From positions 3,606,501 through 3,670,500 of the forward strand of contig NZ_CP035952.1 in NCBI RefSeq assembly GCF_004214895.1: a stretch of 64,000 nt of DNA, read 5' to 3'. How positions within the stretch are numbered: position 1 is the stretch's first letter; each line of letters begins with the position of its first letter. Under the pieces are notes generated by a model, which saw nothing but the letters and a program-made list of their open reading frames with translations, did not search any database and was not told the origin of the DNA. The translations under genes and the position numbers were made by a program. Shown here in pieces: positions 55,460-64,000 of the stretch. This stretch comes from Pseudomonas tructae (GTDB lineage Bacteria; Pseudomonadota; Gammaproteobacteria; Pseudomonadales; Pseudomonadaceae).

Positions 55460-56890
55460 ATGGAACTGCATATCAGCCTGCAAGGCCGCAAGGGCCTGGC
55501 CGAGCAGCTTTACCAGCAACTGCGCGACGGCATCGACAGCGGTCGCCTGGCCGCCGGCACGCAACTACCGCCCAGCCGCCTGCTGGCCGAGCAACTAGGC
55601 GTGTCACGCAAGACCGTGGCCGACGCCTATTCACGCCTGACCTACGACAATTTGCTCAGTGGCCAGGTCGGCAAGGGCAGCTTCATCACCCCTGCCCCCA
55701 CCCACAGCCCTGCACCCGCCGCCAGCATTGCCCTGGCCAGCGCCGCGACCCTGGCCAAATGGCGGGCCCGGGCCAACCCGTTGGCCGACCTGGCGCTACC
55801 GACCTTGCGCTACGACTTTATCGGCGGCGCCTCGAGCAAGGTGCAATTTCCCTTCGATGACTGGCGCCGCTGTAACCAGTATGCCTTGCGCCAGATCCGC
55901 CACAGCAGCGCCCGCTACAGCGCCCATCAGGGTCTGCCGGAGTTGCGCGAGGCCATCGCCCGGCATATCGCCTTCGCCCGCGGCGTGCGTTGCAGCAGCC
56001 AGGACGTGCTGGTGTGCAACGGTGCCCAGCAAGCCCTGGATCTGATCGCCCGGGTGCTGATTGAACCCGGCTGCCAGGTGGCCATGGAAGACCCCGGCTA
56101 CACCCCCGCGCGCCAGTTGTTCCTGGCCCAGGGCGCTGAGTTGCAGTACGTGCCGGTGGATGCGCAAGGGATGTGTGTTGAGCAGATCGCCGCCGGCACG
56201 CGGCTGATCTATGTCACCCCCTCGCACCAGTTTCCGCTGGGCATGCCGATGAGCCCGGCGCGACGCCAGGCCTTGCTGGAGCGGGCGGCGCAGCTGGGGG
56301 CGATCATCATCGAGGACGACTACGACAGCGAATTTCGCTATGAAGGGCGGCCCACCGACTCGTTGCAAAGCCTCGACCGCCATGGCCTGGTGGCCTACGT
56401 CGGGACCTTCTCCAAGACCCTGCTGCCGGAGTTGCGCCTGGGCTACTGCATCGTCCCGCAAGCGCTGCGCGAAGCGGTGTGCATCGCCAAGCAACTGACC
56501 GACTGGCACACCCCGACCCTCAACCAATGGGCCCTGGCGCAGTTCATCAGCGAGGGCTCGCTGCTCAAGCACATCCGCCGCGTGCACGAGGTCTATGCCG
56601 CACGCCGCGAACGCATCCTGAGGCGCCTGCACGGAGATCTTGCGCCCTGGTTCGAAGCCGTGCCGGCCACTGCCGGCTACCACCTCAGCGCCCTGGCCCG
56701 GGGCGATCTGGACGTGGCGTTCATCATCAGCATGGCGCGCAAGGTCGAGGTCGGCCTGTATTCCCTGGCGCCCTTCCATGCCCGGGTGCCGGTACGCCAG
56801 GGCCTGCTGCTGGGCTTTGGCGCCATCGAACTGCTGGACATCGACCCGGCGCTGGACCGGCTGCGCGACATCCTCCAGACCCTGGGCTGA
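55460..56890 (+). CDS. MocR/PdxR-type regulator: GntR domain fused to PLP aminotransferase
   Basis: 476 residues starting MELHISLQGRKGLAEQLYQQ. N-terminal GntR winged helix (GTQLPPSRLLAEQLGVSRKT), linker, and class I aminotransferase fold with ALDLIARVLIEPGCQVAMED, IIIEDDYDSEFRYEG and the PLP lysine in TFSKTLLPELRLGYCI. Such regulators use PLP or an amino-acid adduct as effector. Divergent from the RutR-like gene and followed by an AhpD-like gene on the same strand 102 bp downstream, possibly its target. Confidence 0.9.
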   Translation: MELHISLQGRKGLAEQLYQQLRDGIDSGRLAAGTQLPPSRLLAEQLGVSRKTVADAYSRLTYDNLLSGQVGKGSFITPAPTHSPAPAASIALASAATLAKWRARANPLADLALPTLRYDFIGGASSKVQFPFDDWRRCNQYALRQIRHSSARYSAHQGLPELREAIARHIAFARGVRCSSQDVLVCNGAQQALDLIARVLIEPGCQVAMEDPGYTPARQLFLAQGAELQYVPVDAQGMCVEQIAAGTRLIYVTPSHQFPLGMPMSPARRQALLERAAQLGAIIIEDDYDSEFRYEGRPTDSLQSLDRHGLVAYVGTFSKTLLPELRLGYCIVPQALREAVCIAKQLTDWHTPTLNQWALAQFISEGSLLKHIRRVHEVYAARRERILRRLHGDLAPWFEAVPATAGYHLSALARGDLDVAFIISMARKVEVGLYSLAPFHARVPVRQGLLLGFGAIELLDIDPALDRLRDILQTLG

Positions 56891-56992
56891 TTGGCCTCCT
56901 GAGAAAGCGCCCAATTGGCTATTCGGGCCCACCCGGCACGGAGGTAAGGTAGTGCCATCGCCGCCTGCCGCGGACCTTACCGGAGAGCAACA

Positions 56993-57430
56993 ATGAGCAA
57001 CCGTATCGAATGGGCCAAACACTCACCAGAAGCCTACAAGGCCATGGTCGGCCTGGAAATGGCCCTGGGCAAGTCAGGCCTGGAGACCTCGCTGCTGGAG
57101 CTGGTGCGCCTGCGCGCCTCGCAGATCAACGGCTGCGCCTATTGCGTAAATATGCACGCCAACGATGCACGCAAAGCCGGTGAAACCGAAGCACGCCTGC
57201 AGACGTTGAGCGTCTGGGAAGAAACCAGCTTCTTCACCCCGCGCGAACGCGCAGCCCTGGCCTGGGTCGAAAGCCTGACCCGGCTGCCGGAGCGGCACGC
57301 GCCCGAGCATCAATACCGTGCCCTGCTTGAACACTTCAGCGAAACCGAAGTGGTCAACCTGACCCTGGCCATTGCCACCATCAATGCCTGGAACCGCTTT
57401 GGCGTAGGCTTTGCCATGCTGCCCAGCTGA
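56993..57430 (+). CDS. Carboxymuconolactone-decarboxylase/AhpD-like protein
   Basis: 145 residues: LLELVRLRASQINGCAYCVN with the CxxC of AhpD-like peroxiredoxin-system proteins (GCAYC-x3-H), then RERAALAWVESLTRLPE and LTLAIATINAWNRFGVGF. Function ranges from alkylhydroperoxidase to gamma-carboxymuconolactone decarboxylase; the CxxC suggests a thiol redox role. Starts 102 bp after the MocR-type regulator; an AGAGCAAC precedes the ATG. Confidence 0.85.
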   Translation: MSNRIEWAKHSPEAYKAMVGLEMALGKSGLETSLLELVRLRASQINGCAYCVNMHANDARKAGETEARLQTLSVWEETSFFTPRERAALAWVESLTRLPERHAPEHQYRALLEHFSETEVVNLTLAIATINAWNRFGVGFAMLPS

Positions 57431-57550
57431 GCGGCCCTGACTGCCAGGGCGCTGCAAGCTGAGCGCCCTGGAACAAGCTAACTATGTACCGCGTTTCGCC
57501 AGGCCCGCCCTATAGATTGGCGGCATCACACCTGAAGCGAGACACCGCTC

Positions 57551-58111
57551 ATGCCTACCGATCGACAGCTTTCCTTTGTAGCCACGGTACGCCTCCCAGC
57601 GCCGGGCAAAGCGTTTTGCGTGGCCTCGACGCAGCTGGGCCGGCCGTTCATGTCGAAGATCCGACGTGACAACGGCATCGTCAGCAAAACAAAGAATCTC
57701 GCAAACCTGGTGTCCCTCTGGGACAACTCGGACAAGCACCTTTCGCTTTACTTCCGGCACAGCAACGGTGCGTACCGCCTGTATATCCGCAGCAACAATG
57801 AACACTATGGCAAAGGGCTCTATCTGAACGAGGATGCCATGCTGTTCGCGCGGTATGTCAATGCCGCCCCCGACCTGTTCCAGATTTCCGATGGCAAGAC
57901 CCACAATCTGGTGGTCGCCCCCCAGGCTACAGGGGCCTCCGGCCAACTCTACCTCTACCACCGTTCGCGCGGACTACTGCTTGGCTCAAAGACCTATAGC
58001 CAGGTCAGCAGCACCTTCACGGCAGTAGAAGCCGGGCGAACGCCCTTGCTGTTGAGAATTGAGATCACAGCGGTCAATGCCCCCTACCTGAGTAACCCGG
58101 ATGAAGTCTGA
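57551..58111 (+). CDS. Hypothetical protein, 186 aa
   Basis: MPTDRQLSFVATVRLPAPGK ... ending YLSNPDEV. Many short beta-strand-like segments (LYFRHSNGAYRLYIRSN, GQLYLYHRSRGLLLGS) suggest an all-beta fold, perhaps a trefoil or lectin type. No signal peptide or membrane helix. I recognise no family. Monocistronic and convergent with atoE. Confidence 0.55.
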   Translation: MPTDRQLSFVATVRLPAPGKAFCVASTQLGRPFMSKIRRDNGIVSKTKNLANLVSLWDNSDKHLSLYFRHSNGAYRLYIRSNNEHYGKGLYLNEDAMLFARYVNAAPDLFQISDGKTHNLVVAPQATGASGQLYLYHRSRGLLLGSKTYSQVSSTFTAVEAGRTPLLLRIEITAVNAPYLSNPDEV

Positions 58112-58130
58112 CACCCCATGAACACTGCGA

Positions 58131-59549
58131 TCAGGGCATCACTGGCGGCGTGTACTGCAAGGTGGTGCCCAGGATCCACAGCAGGAACAGCACCAGTGGC
58201 ACGTGCACCAGCAACTGCACGAACGAAAAACCGATCAAATCACGCGCCTTGAGCCCCAGCACGCCCAGCAGCGGCAGCATGTAAAACGGGTTGATCAGGT
58301 TGGGCAGCGCCTCGGCAGCGTTGTAGATCTGTACCGCCCAGCCCAGGTGATACTGCAGATCGTTGGCCACCAGCATCACGTACGGCGCTTCGATGATCCA
58401 CTTGCCGCCGCCCGAGGGGATGAAGAAGCCGAGCACCGCCGAGTACACGCCCATCAGCAAGGCGTAGGTATCGTGGGTGGCGATCTGTACGAAGAAGGTC
58501 GAGATGTGGTGCGCCAGGCTCTGGGCATCGGCGCCCTGGACCTGAGTCAGAATCGCCGCGATCGAGCCGTACAACGGAAACTGGATCAGCACCCCGGTGG
58601 TGGTCGGCACCGCGCGGGCCACCGCGTCGAGGAAGCTGCGCGGGCGCCAGTGCAGCAAGGCACCGGCCATGATGAACAACAGGTTGTAGGTGTTCAGCCC
58701 GGAGATCGCGGTGATCGCAGGCTTGGTCGAGAACTCGTTGTACAACCAGCCGGCCGCCAGTGCCACCAGCAACAGGATCAGGATCGGGCTGTACTCCAGC
58801 CACTCGCCCGGGCGGGTACGCTGGGGCGTTGGCGGTGCCGAGAAGCTTGGGTCGACGCCACAGGCTTCGGCGCTGCGCGCGCTGTTCGGGCCCGGTGCGG
58901 TGGCGTAGGCCACCACCAGCGATACCACCACCAGGGCCGCAAGCATCACCCCCGACTGCCAGAGGAAGATGGTCTCGGTGAACGGGATCACCCCAGTGAT
59001 CGCCAGGATCGACGGCGGCAGGCTCGCCGGGTTGGCCTGCAACTGCGCAGCCGAGGACGACAGGCCCAGGGCCCATACTGCACCCAGGCCCAGGTAGGCG
59101 GCAGCACCGGCGGCGCGGTAGTCCATTTTCAGGTCGGTACGCCGTGCCAGGGCACGCACCAGCAAACCGCCGAACACCAGCGACAGCCCCCAGTTGAGCA
59201 AGGACGCGACCATCGAGATCAGCGCCACCCAGCACACCGCTGAACGGCCATTGCCGGGGATCCGCGCCAGACGGTCGATCAGCTTGACCGCAGGTGGCGA
59301 ACTGGCCACCACATAGCCGCCGATGACCACGAAGGCCATCTGCATGGTGAACGGGATCAGACTCCAGAAACCATCGCCAAAGGCCTTGGCAGTATCGGTG
59401 GGCTTGCCGCCCATGGCCATGGCCGCGACCGACACCAGCACCACGGCCAGGGCAGCGAACACCCAGGAGTCGGGGAACCAGCGTTCGGCCCAGTTCGAGC
59501 AACGCAGGGCAAAACGGGCGGAGCGGCTGTCTTGGATATCAGCGGCCAC
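58131..59549 (-). CDS. atoE: Short-chain fatty-acid transporter, AtoE family
   Basis: 472 residues with about 11-12 membrane helices. Family features: ERWFPDSWVFAALAVVLVSV, KAFGDGFWSLIPFTMQMAFV, PSGGGKWIIEAPYVMLVANDL and the end PLVLFLLWILGTTLQYTP. It takes up butyrate, acetoacetate or similar short acids. It is the third gene of a minus-strand operon with both CoA-transferase subunits upstream, separated from them by a REP pair (59592-59645). Confidence 0.92.
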   Translation of the reverse strand: MAADIQDSRSARFALRCSNWAERWFPDSWVFAALAVVLVSVAAMAMGGKPTDTAKAFGDGFWSLIPFTMQMAFVVIGGYVVASSPPAVKLIDRLARIPGNGRSAVCWVALISMVASLLNWGLSLVFGGLLVRALARRTDLKMDYRAAGAAAYLGLGAVWALGLSSSAAQLQANPASLPPSILAITGVIPFTETIFLWQSGVMLAALVVVSLVVAYATAPGPNSARSAEACGVDPSFSAPPTPQRTRPGEWLEYSPILILLLVALAAGWLYNEFSTKPAITAISGLNTYNLLFIMAGALLHWRPRSFLDAVARAVPTTTGVLIQFPLYGSIAAILTQVQGADAQSLAHHISTFFVQIATHDTYALLMGVYSAVLGFFIPSGGGKWIIEAPYVMLVANDLQYHLGWAVQIYNAAEALPNLINPFYMLPLLGVLGLKARDLIGFSFVQLLVHVPLVLFLLWILGTTLQYTPPVMP

Positions 59550-59591
59550 GGGATTTTCCTTTTATTGGTTTTATTGGACGGCACAAGGCCC

Positions 59592-59645
59592 CATCGCGGG
59601 GCAAGCCCGCTCCTACCGGTGGGAGCGGGCTTGCCCCGCGATGGG
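59592..59645. repeat. REP pair in inverted orientation (REPIN)
   Basis: CATCGCGGGGCAAGCCCGCT followed after a 6-bp spacer by its inverse; a compact, near-perfect palindrome in the middle of the ato operon, between atoE and atoA. Confidence 0.9.
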
Positions 59646-59660
59646 GCCCGAAAGTACTAC

Positions 59661-60317
59661 TTAAAACGTCATTTCTTTAACATCATCCGCCACGATCAGC
59701 TTGCCCGCGGTCTTCGCGATGATCTCTTCAACCGTCACCCCCGGCGCGGTCTCGCGCAGGATGAACGCGCCGTTCTCGATTTCCAGGTAAGCCAGGTCGG
59801 TGAGCACCTTGCGGATGCAGCCGGCACCGGTCAGCGGCAGGCTGCAACGCGGCAGCAGCTTGGACTCGCCATCCTTGGAGGCATGGGTCATGGTGACGAT
59901 GATGTTGTCGGCGCCGGCCACCAGGTCCATGGCCCCGCCCATGCCCTTGACCAGCTTGCCGGGGATCATCCACGAGGCGATGTTGCCGTCCACGTCCACT
60001 TCAAAGGCACCGAGTACGGTGAGGTCAACGTGGCCGCCACGGATCATGGCAAAGGATTCGGCCGAGTTGAAAATCGAAGCGCCGATACGGGCGGTCACGG
60101 TCTGTTTTCCGGCGTTGATCATGTCGGCGTCCAGCTGCGCTTCAGTGGGGAATTCCCCCATGCCCAGCAGGCCGTTTTCCGATTGCAGCATCACCTCCAT
60201 GTCGGCCGGGACGTAGTTGGCCACCAGGGTCGGGATACCGATGCCGAGGTTGACGTAATAGCCGTCCTTGAGTTCGCGGGCGACACGTTGGGCCATTTGT
60301 TCGCGGGTAAGTGCCAT
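59661..60317 (-). CDS. atoA: 3-oxoacid (acetoacetate) CoA-transferase subunit B
   Basis: 218 residues. YYVNLGIGIPTLVANYVP and the active-site Glu in LQSENGLLGMGEF are diagnostic of the beta subunit. With the alpha subunit it transfers CoA from acetyl- or succinyl-CoA to acetoacetate/short acids, the first step of acetoacetate and short-chain fatty acid use. It follows the alpha subunit gene (33-bp gap). The name atoA is used in the E. coli sense (subunit beta). Confidence 0.93.
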   Translation of the reverse strand: MALTREQMAQRVARELKDGYYVNLGIGIPTLVANYVPADMEVMLQSENGLLGMGEFPTEAQLDADMINAGKQTVTARIGASIFNSAESFAMIRGGHVDLTVLGAFEVDVDGNIASWMIPGKLVKGMGGAMDLVAGADNIIVTMTHASKDGESKLLPRCSLPLTGAGCIRKVLTDLAYLEIENGAFILRETAPGVTVEEIIAKTAGKLIVADDVKEMTF

Positions 60318-60349
60318 GCTCAGGTTCTCTTTGTTGTTCTGGGGTCGGG

Positions 60350-61048
60350 TCAGGCTTTGACGGTGCGTTTTTCGATACGCTTTTCGAACGTGCCGACGAT
60401 GACCCGGTCGACATAGATGCCCGGGGTATGGATTTCAGTCGGCAGCAACACACCCGGCTCGACGATCTCTTCGACCTCGACCACAGTGATCTTGCCGGCA
60501 GTGGCGGCCAACGGGTTGAAGTTCTGCGCGGTGTTGCGGTACACCACATTGCCGTAGTGGTCGGCCTTCCAGCCCTTGACGATGGCGAAGTCGCCGGTGA
60601 TGGCTTGTTCAAGGATGTATTTGCGGCCGTTGAATTCGCGCACTTCCTTGCCTTCGGCGACCGGGGTGCCGTAGCCGGTGGCGGTGAAGAAGGCCGGGAT
60701 GCCGGCGCCGCCAGCGCGCATTTTTTCGGCCAGGGTACCTTGCGGGGTGAGTTCGACTTCCAGCTCGCCACTGAGCAACTGGCGCTCGAACTCGGCGTTC
60801 TCGCCAACATACGAGGCGACCATCTTGCGGATCTGGTGGTCTTCGAGCAGCACGCCCAGGCCAAAGCCGTCGACACCGCAGTTGTTGGAGACCACGGTCA
60901 GGCCCTTGACGCCACGGCGCTTGATTTCGGCGATGAGGTTTTCCGGGATGCCGCACAGGCCGAATCCACCGGCCAGTACCGTCATGTTGTCGGTCAGGCC
61001 TTCAAGGGCCTGTTCATAGGTTGCTACGCGCTTGTCCAGTCCGGCCAT
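60350..61048 (-). CDS. atoD: 3-oxoacid (acetoacetate) CoA-transferase subunit A
   Basis: 232 residues. [20 protein letters not shown] (the GGFGxxGxP motif) and [20 protein letters not shown] mark the alpha subunit. First gene of the ato operon, divergent from the LysR regulator at 61181 with a 132-bp AT-rich interval that probably carries both promoters. A separate thiolase gene is not in the window, so acetoacetyl-CoA cleavage must be encoded elsewhere. Confidence 0.93.
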   Translation of the reverse strand: MAGLDKRVATYEQALEGLTDNMTVLAGGFGLCGIPENLIAEIKRRGVKGLTVVSNNCGVDGFGLGVLLEDHQIRKMVASYVGENAEFERQLLSGELEVELTPQGTLAEKMRAGGAGIPAFFTATGYGTPVAEGKEVREFNGRKYILEQAITGDFAIVKGWKADHYGNVVYRNTAQNFNPLAATAGKITVVEVEEIVEPGVLLPTEIHTPGIYVDRVIVGTFEKRIEKRTVKA

Positions 61049-61180
61049 GCTGATCCGCCTTTTGTAGTTGTTGAACCGACAGGGTGTCGGTGAGCGTTTG
61101 CCTCATCTTCACCCCTGAGCACTTATTTGTTAATTTTGTTTTTATGATCGTTTGATAAATTTTCCAAAAGAATCAGTTTA

Positions 61181-62122
61181 ATGAACCTCAAACAGCTGCG
61201 CGCCTTCGTCACCGTTGCCAAATACCAGAGCTTTGCCCAGGCCGGCGACCACCTGCACCTGTCGCAGCCGGCCCTGAGCCTGACCATCAAGGCCCTGGAG
61301 GACAACCTCGGCGGTGCACTGCTCAGCCGCACCACCCGCAGCGTCAGCCTGACCCCGGAGGGCGAGGTGCTGCTGCCGCTGGCCCGGCAACTGCTGGCGG
61401 ACTGGGACAACACCGAAGAGCTGCTGCGCCAGCGCTTTACCCTGCAGCTTGGGCGGGTGTCGATCGCCGCCATGCCGGCCTTTGCCGGCAACCTGCTGCC
61501 GGCGGCTTTGAAGGTGTTCCGCCAGCGCTACCCGCGGGTCAACGTCACCGTCCACGACGTCATCAACGAACAGGTGCTGGAACTGGTCCGCCACCGGCGC
61601 GTCGAACTGGGCATCGGATTCGAGCCTGAAGCCAGTGCGCCCCTGCGTTTCGAGCCGCTGTACCTGGACCGCTTCGTCGCGGTGGTGCCGGCCGACTCGC
61701 CCCTGGCGCAACAGCCGCAGGTGAGCTGGCGCGAACTGCTCGCCGAAGACTTCATTGCCCTGCAACGGCCTTCGGCAGTGCGCCTGTTGCTCGAGCAGCA
61801 CCTGGCTGCCGAACACGGCAAGCTGGCGGTGGCCTTTGAAAGCCATCAGTTGTCGACCGTCGGCCGCATGGTTGCCAATGGTCTGGGCGTCAGCGCCGTG
61901 CCGGCCTTGTGCATCGGCCAGATGCAGGAACTGGGCGCACATTGCGTGGCGCTGGTGGAACCGAGTATAGAACGGCGTATCGGCGTGACCGTGCTGGCCG
62001 ACCATAAACTCTCGGCAGCGGCCCAGGCGCTGCTGGAGGTACTGTTGGAATGCAGCGCCGACAATCCGCCAGGCTCGGCAGATTCACTCAAGGCAGATCG
62101 GCGACATAGGTCACCTGAGTGA
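61181..62122 (+). CDS. LysR-type regulator divergent from the ato operon
   Basis: 313 residues starting MNLKQLRAFVTVAKYQSFAQ, with the LysR helix-turn-helix (AGDHLHLSQPALSLTIKALE). The effector domain has the usual length. Divergent orientation to atoD and the shared AT-rich spacer (with an 11-bp T/A-rich motif around 61130-61160) support it as regulator of ketone-body/short-acid uptake and activation. Its last 35 bp overlap the convergent DUF2235 gene. Confidence 0.9.
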   Translation: MNLKQLRAFVTVAKYQSFAQAGDHLHLSQPALSLTIKALEDNLGGALLSRTTRSVSLTPEGEVLLPLARQLLADWDNTEELLRQRFTLQLGRVSIAAMPAFAGNLLPAALKVFRQRYPRVNVTVHDVINEQVLELVRHRRVELGIGFEPEASAPLRFEPLYLDRFVAVVPADSPLAQQPQVSWRELLAEDFIALQRPSAVRLLLEQHLAAEHGKLAVAFESHQLSTVGRMVANGLGVSAVPALCIGQMQELGAHCVALVEPSIERRIGVTVLADHKLSAAAQALLEVLLECSADNPPGSADSLKADRRHRSPE

Positions 62123-63191
62123 CGCCGCTGACAATGCTCGCCGGCGCGTAACCACCGGCCTTGATGCGCGCATCGACCGATTCATGGACCAACAGAGCGT
62201 CCGGCAACACCCTGGGGTACGGCTGGCGAATCGGTGGCATGGCGCCGATCACCAGCTTGCGCCGGCCCTCGCTCCATACCAGCCGCGGTATCCATTCGGC
62301 GACCCGCCAGGCCGGCTTCATCGAGTCATGGGCGTCGGCCAGAGGGTCGGGGGCAACACCGGCAAGCGGGTTCAATTGTGCCTGGCAAGCCTGGGCATCC
62401 AGCGCCAGACCGGCCGCTCCGGCCTGGGCGAACATCCAGCGCAGGGGCACCAGGGCCAGCTGTGATTCACTCACGGCATAGCCGCCGCCGACATCGCAGT
62501 GCACGCCGCGAAAAAACACCTCTTTGACATCGGTCGGGTCGGTTGGCTTGGCGCGCCACAAATGCTGACGGAAGAAACAGCGCCGCTCATCCAGCGACAC
62601 CGCATGGCGCACCGTCAACACACTGGGGTTACTGGCGGTATAGGGAATACTGACCGGGTCATAGACCCAACCCAGGGATTTCACCGTATCGAACAGGCCC
62701 AGGAAGGTGATATCCAGGGTGCGGCCGAAGGTCTGCTTGAACTGGTGCTGCAAGGCAAAGTCAGGACGTTTGTCCTTGTCCCGGGCCAGGAGCATGGACC
62801 AGGCATAATCGAAAAGATGAACTTGATGGGCCGCGACCAACCCCATCCCATGCACCAGTGCAGCCAGGGCCCTGGCCGCATAGGCGCCGCGCGAGAAGCC
62901 AAAAACAAACACCTGGTCGCCCGGCCGATACTGCTCGGCAAGAAAACGGTAGGCACCCTCGACATTGCGCTTGAGCCCCCAGCCAAACGCCAGGCCAAAG
63001 ATCCGTGCCGGCAGCTTTTGCCACTCGAACAGGGTTTCCTTGAGGCCAAACGTGCCGACCCCCTGGTCATAGTAAGACAGCACGTGCTGCGGGTCCGGAT
63101 CGAGCGCCCGGACCAGGCGCAGAATGTGGGTCGGTTGCAGACTGAAACGGTTGTTCGTCCCATCCAGGCATATCACCAGTTGCCGCGCCAT
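62088..63191 (-). CDS. DUF2235 alpha/beta hydrolase (Tle1-like fold)
   Basis: 367 residues: MARQLVICLDGTNNRFSLQP is the classic DUF2235 start, and VFVFGFSRGAYAARALAALV carries the GxSxG nucleophile (GFSRGAY). HCDVGGGYAVSESQLALVPL is a downstream conserved block containing an Asp. Members include type VI secretion phospholipase effectors of the Tle1 group, but many are free-standing hydrolases; no VgrG, PAAR or immunity gene is adjacent here, so I do not call it an effector. Confidence 0.88.
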   Translation of the reverse strand: MARQLVICLDGTNNRFSLQPTHILRLVRALDPDPQHVLSYYDQGVGTFGLKETLFEWQKLPARIFGLAFGWGLKRNVEGAYRFLAEQYRPGDQVFVFGFSRGAYAARALAALVHGMGLVAAHQVHLFDYAWSMLLARDKDKRPDFALQHQFKQTFGRTLDITFLGLFDTVKSLGWVYDPVSIPYTASNPSVLTVRHAVSLDERRCFFRQHLWRAKPTDPTDVKEVFFRGVHCDVGGGYAVSESQLALVPLRWMFAQAGAAGLALDAQACQAQLNPLAGVAPDPLADAHDSMKPAWRVAEWIPRLVWSEGRRKLVIGAMPPIRQPYPRVLPDALLVHESVDARIKAGGYAPASIVSGVTQVTYVADLP

Positions 63192-63318
63192 TTACACAAC
63201 CTCCTGTGCTGAGGCTTTGACTATAGGTCAATGATGCTCTATCGCCATCAGTGCCATTCCAACAGCTATAGTCAGGAGATTATGCACAGCCGTAGCCCCC
63301 TCACTGGAGCCTAGCCAG

Positions 63319-64000
63319 ATGATCAGGATTGAACGCGGGCCAATGCCAGAGGTGTTTTCTTCTGCGGCGTTTATCCGGTTACGCAGTGATGCCGAGGCGT
63401 TCTACCGCCAGCCTGCGGCGAAAAGGGCCCAGGCGCGCTTTGGCTTCCAACGCATTGCCGCACGCCTGCACCCGGATATTCGTCTGCTCTGGAGCGAGCG
63501 CCAGGTCAACAAATGTGCTTATTGCGAACAGTTGGTAAGCCGCCCGGAAATCGAACTGTTCAGACCACGCTACGGCAGCACCGACTTCAGTGGCGGCGTG
63601 TCCGATGACCACTATTGGTGGTTGGCGTTCGAGTGGAGCAATTACCTGCCCAGTTGCGCCGAATGCAACGCACTAAAGGGGCCACGTTTCCCGGTGCTAG
63701 GGCCACGGGCCAAAGTGGGTACCACCGGGGAAGCCCTGCGCCAGGAAAAGAACGTGCTGCTTGATCCCACGGAAGATGACCTTGATGGCGTGTTCCTGTT
63801 TCTGAGCGACGGCAAAATCACCAGTGAAACCGAACGCGGCCAGGCCACCATCGATGTACTGGGCTTGAACCGCAGCACCCTGATCAAAGCCAGGTCCGAT
63901 GACCTGCGCAACCTTGAGCATCTGCAAGCGCTGATGAAGAACAAGCGCCCCGACTCAAAGAGCCTGGAGTACCTTGCGCAAATGGTCAGGCCGCAGAGCC
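63319..64000 (+). CDS. HNH endonuclease, PtuB-like, cut by right window edge
   Basis: 227 codons are visible with no stop, starting MIRIERGPMPEVFSSAAFIR. The zinc-type HNH core is CAYCEQLVSRPEIELFRPRY, followed by YWWLAFEWSNYLPSCAECNA and LKGPRFPV: Cys-x2-Cys, a F-R-P substitution at the usual H-x-P position, W-L-A-F-E-W-x-N and Cys-x2-Cys-N. This layout resembles PtuB of the Septu defence system and related HNH proteins that partner with an ATPase. The downstream gene is outside the window, so the assignment to a defence system is inference. Confidence 0.75.
   Translation, partial: MIRIERGPMPEVFSSAAFIRLRSDAEAFYRQPAAKRAQARFGFQRIAARLHPDIRLLWSERQVNKCAYCEQLVSRPEIELFRPRYGSTDFSGGVSDDHYWWLAFEWSNYLPSCAECNALKGPRFPVLGPRAKVGTTGEALRQEKNVLLDPTEDDLDGVFLFLSDGKITSETERGQATIDVLGLNRSTLIKARSDDLRNLEHLQALMKNKRPDSKSLEYLAQMVRPQS

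Noticed and set aside
62088..63191. Type VI secretion phospholipase effector
   Set aside because: Only the DUF2235 fold is visible; no VgrG, PAAR, adaptor or immunity gene nearby.
1..64000. CRISPR array
   Set aside because: No regularly spaced direct repeats with unique spacers were seen; REP pairs are inverted and single.

Overview
The window reads as a Pseudomonas chromosome of the P. putida/P. fluorescens type. It is GC-rich, has a Pseudomonas-style tRNA-Cys, many GTGGGAGCGGGCTTGCCCCGCGA-type REP palindromes in the intergenic gaps, and typical pseudomonad genes: an AtoE/CoA-transferase operon, a PueA-like RTX lipase, an L-DOPA decarboxylase-like gene and a FecI/FecR/FecA-type surface-signalling set. 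All assignments come from reading the sequence and translations; no database search was run.

Region 1 (1 to about 18,458) is the early, regulatory and lysis part of a lambdoid prophage. It is inverted relative to the usual lambda map and inserted at the 3' end of tRNA-Cys(GCA) at 18,459-18,532. From the int end leftwards it holds integrase, an excisionase-like protein, a train of small accessory genes, a diversity-generating retroelement (DGR), recT and recE, small genes, a left operator/promoter (7,535-7,599), a CI-like repressor with a membrane-protein partner gene, a right operator (6,207-6,269), cro, cII, DnaT/O-like and P-like replication genes, rusA, a Q-position gene, a terminator pair, holin, a lysis-position protein, a Gp49-like gene and nested Rz/Rz1 spanins. 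Head and tail genes would lie left of the window.

The most striking element is the DGR at 11,303-14,356. Two target genes each end in a 101-bp variable repeat, followed by an Avd-like gene, one 101-bp template repeat and a reverse transcriptase with a YVDD motif. Aligned by eye, the two variable repeats differ from the template at 14 and 13 positions. All 27 differences fall on template adenines. The DGR lies in the early operon next to recET, not beside a tail-fibre gene.

Region 2 (18.5-40 kb) is chromosomal: alkB, metY-type sulfhydrylase, secreted RTX lipase, topB behind a LexA-like box, a methyltransferase, a GFA-family protein, a TonB receptor with a Zur-like operator, a two-component flavin monooxygenase, an aromatic amino-acid decarboxylase with a LysR regulator, an aldehyde dehydrogenase, an NCS1 permease with a nitrilase-family amidase, a deletion scar joining remnants of a permease and an Lrp-type regulator, a LysR gene and an HPP/CBS membrane protein.

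Region 3 (40.4-44.3 kb) is a tight, AT-richer four-gene minus-strand operon: a membrane protein, a DUF1257-DUF2997-like fusion, a small radical-SAM protein and a Ycf46-like AAA ATPase. It looks foreign and is the second candidate for an undescribed system.

Region 4 (44.7-64 kb) holds the Fur-boxed FecIRA-type system, small genes including a 24-residue membrane peptide, an orphan barstar-like gene, a NUDIX hydrolase, an alpha/beta hydrolase, TetR, MocR and AhpD-like genes, the ato operon with its divergent LysR regulator, a DUF2235 hydrolase and, cut by the right edge, an HNH protein resembling PtuB-type defence nucleases.
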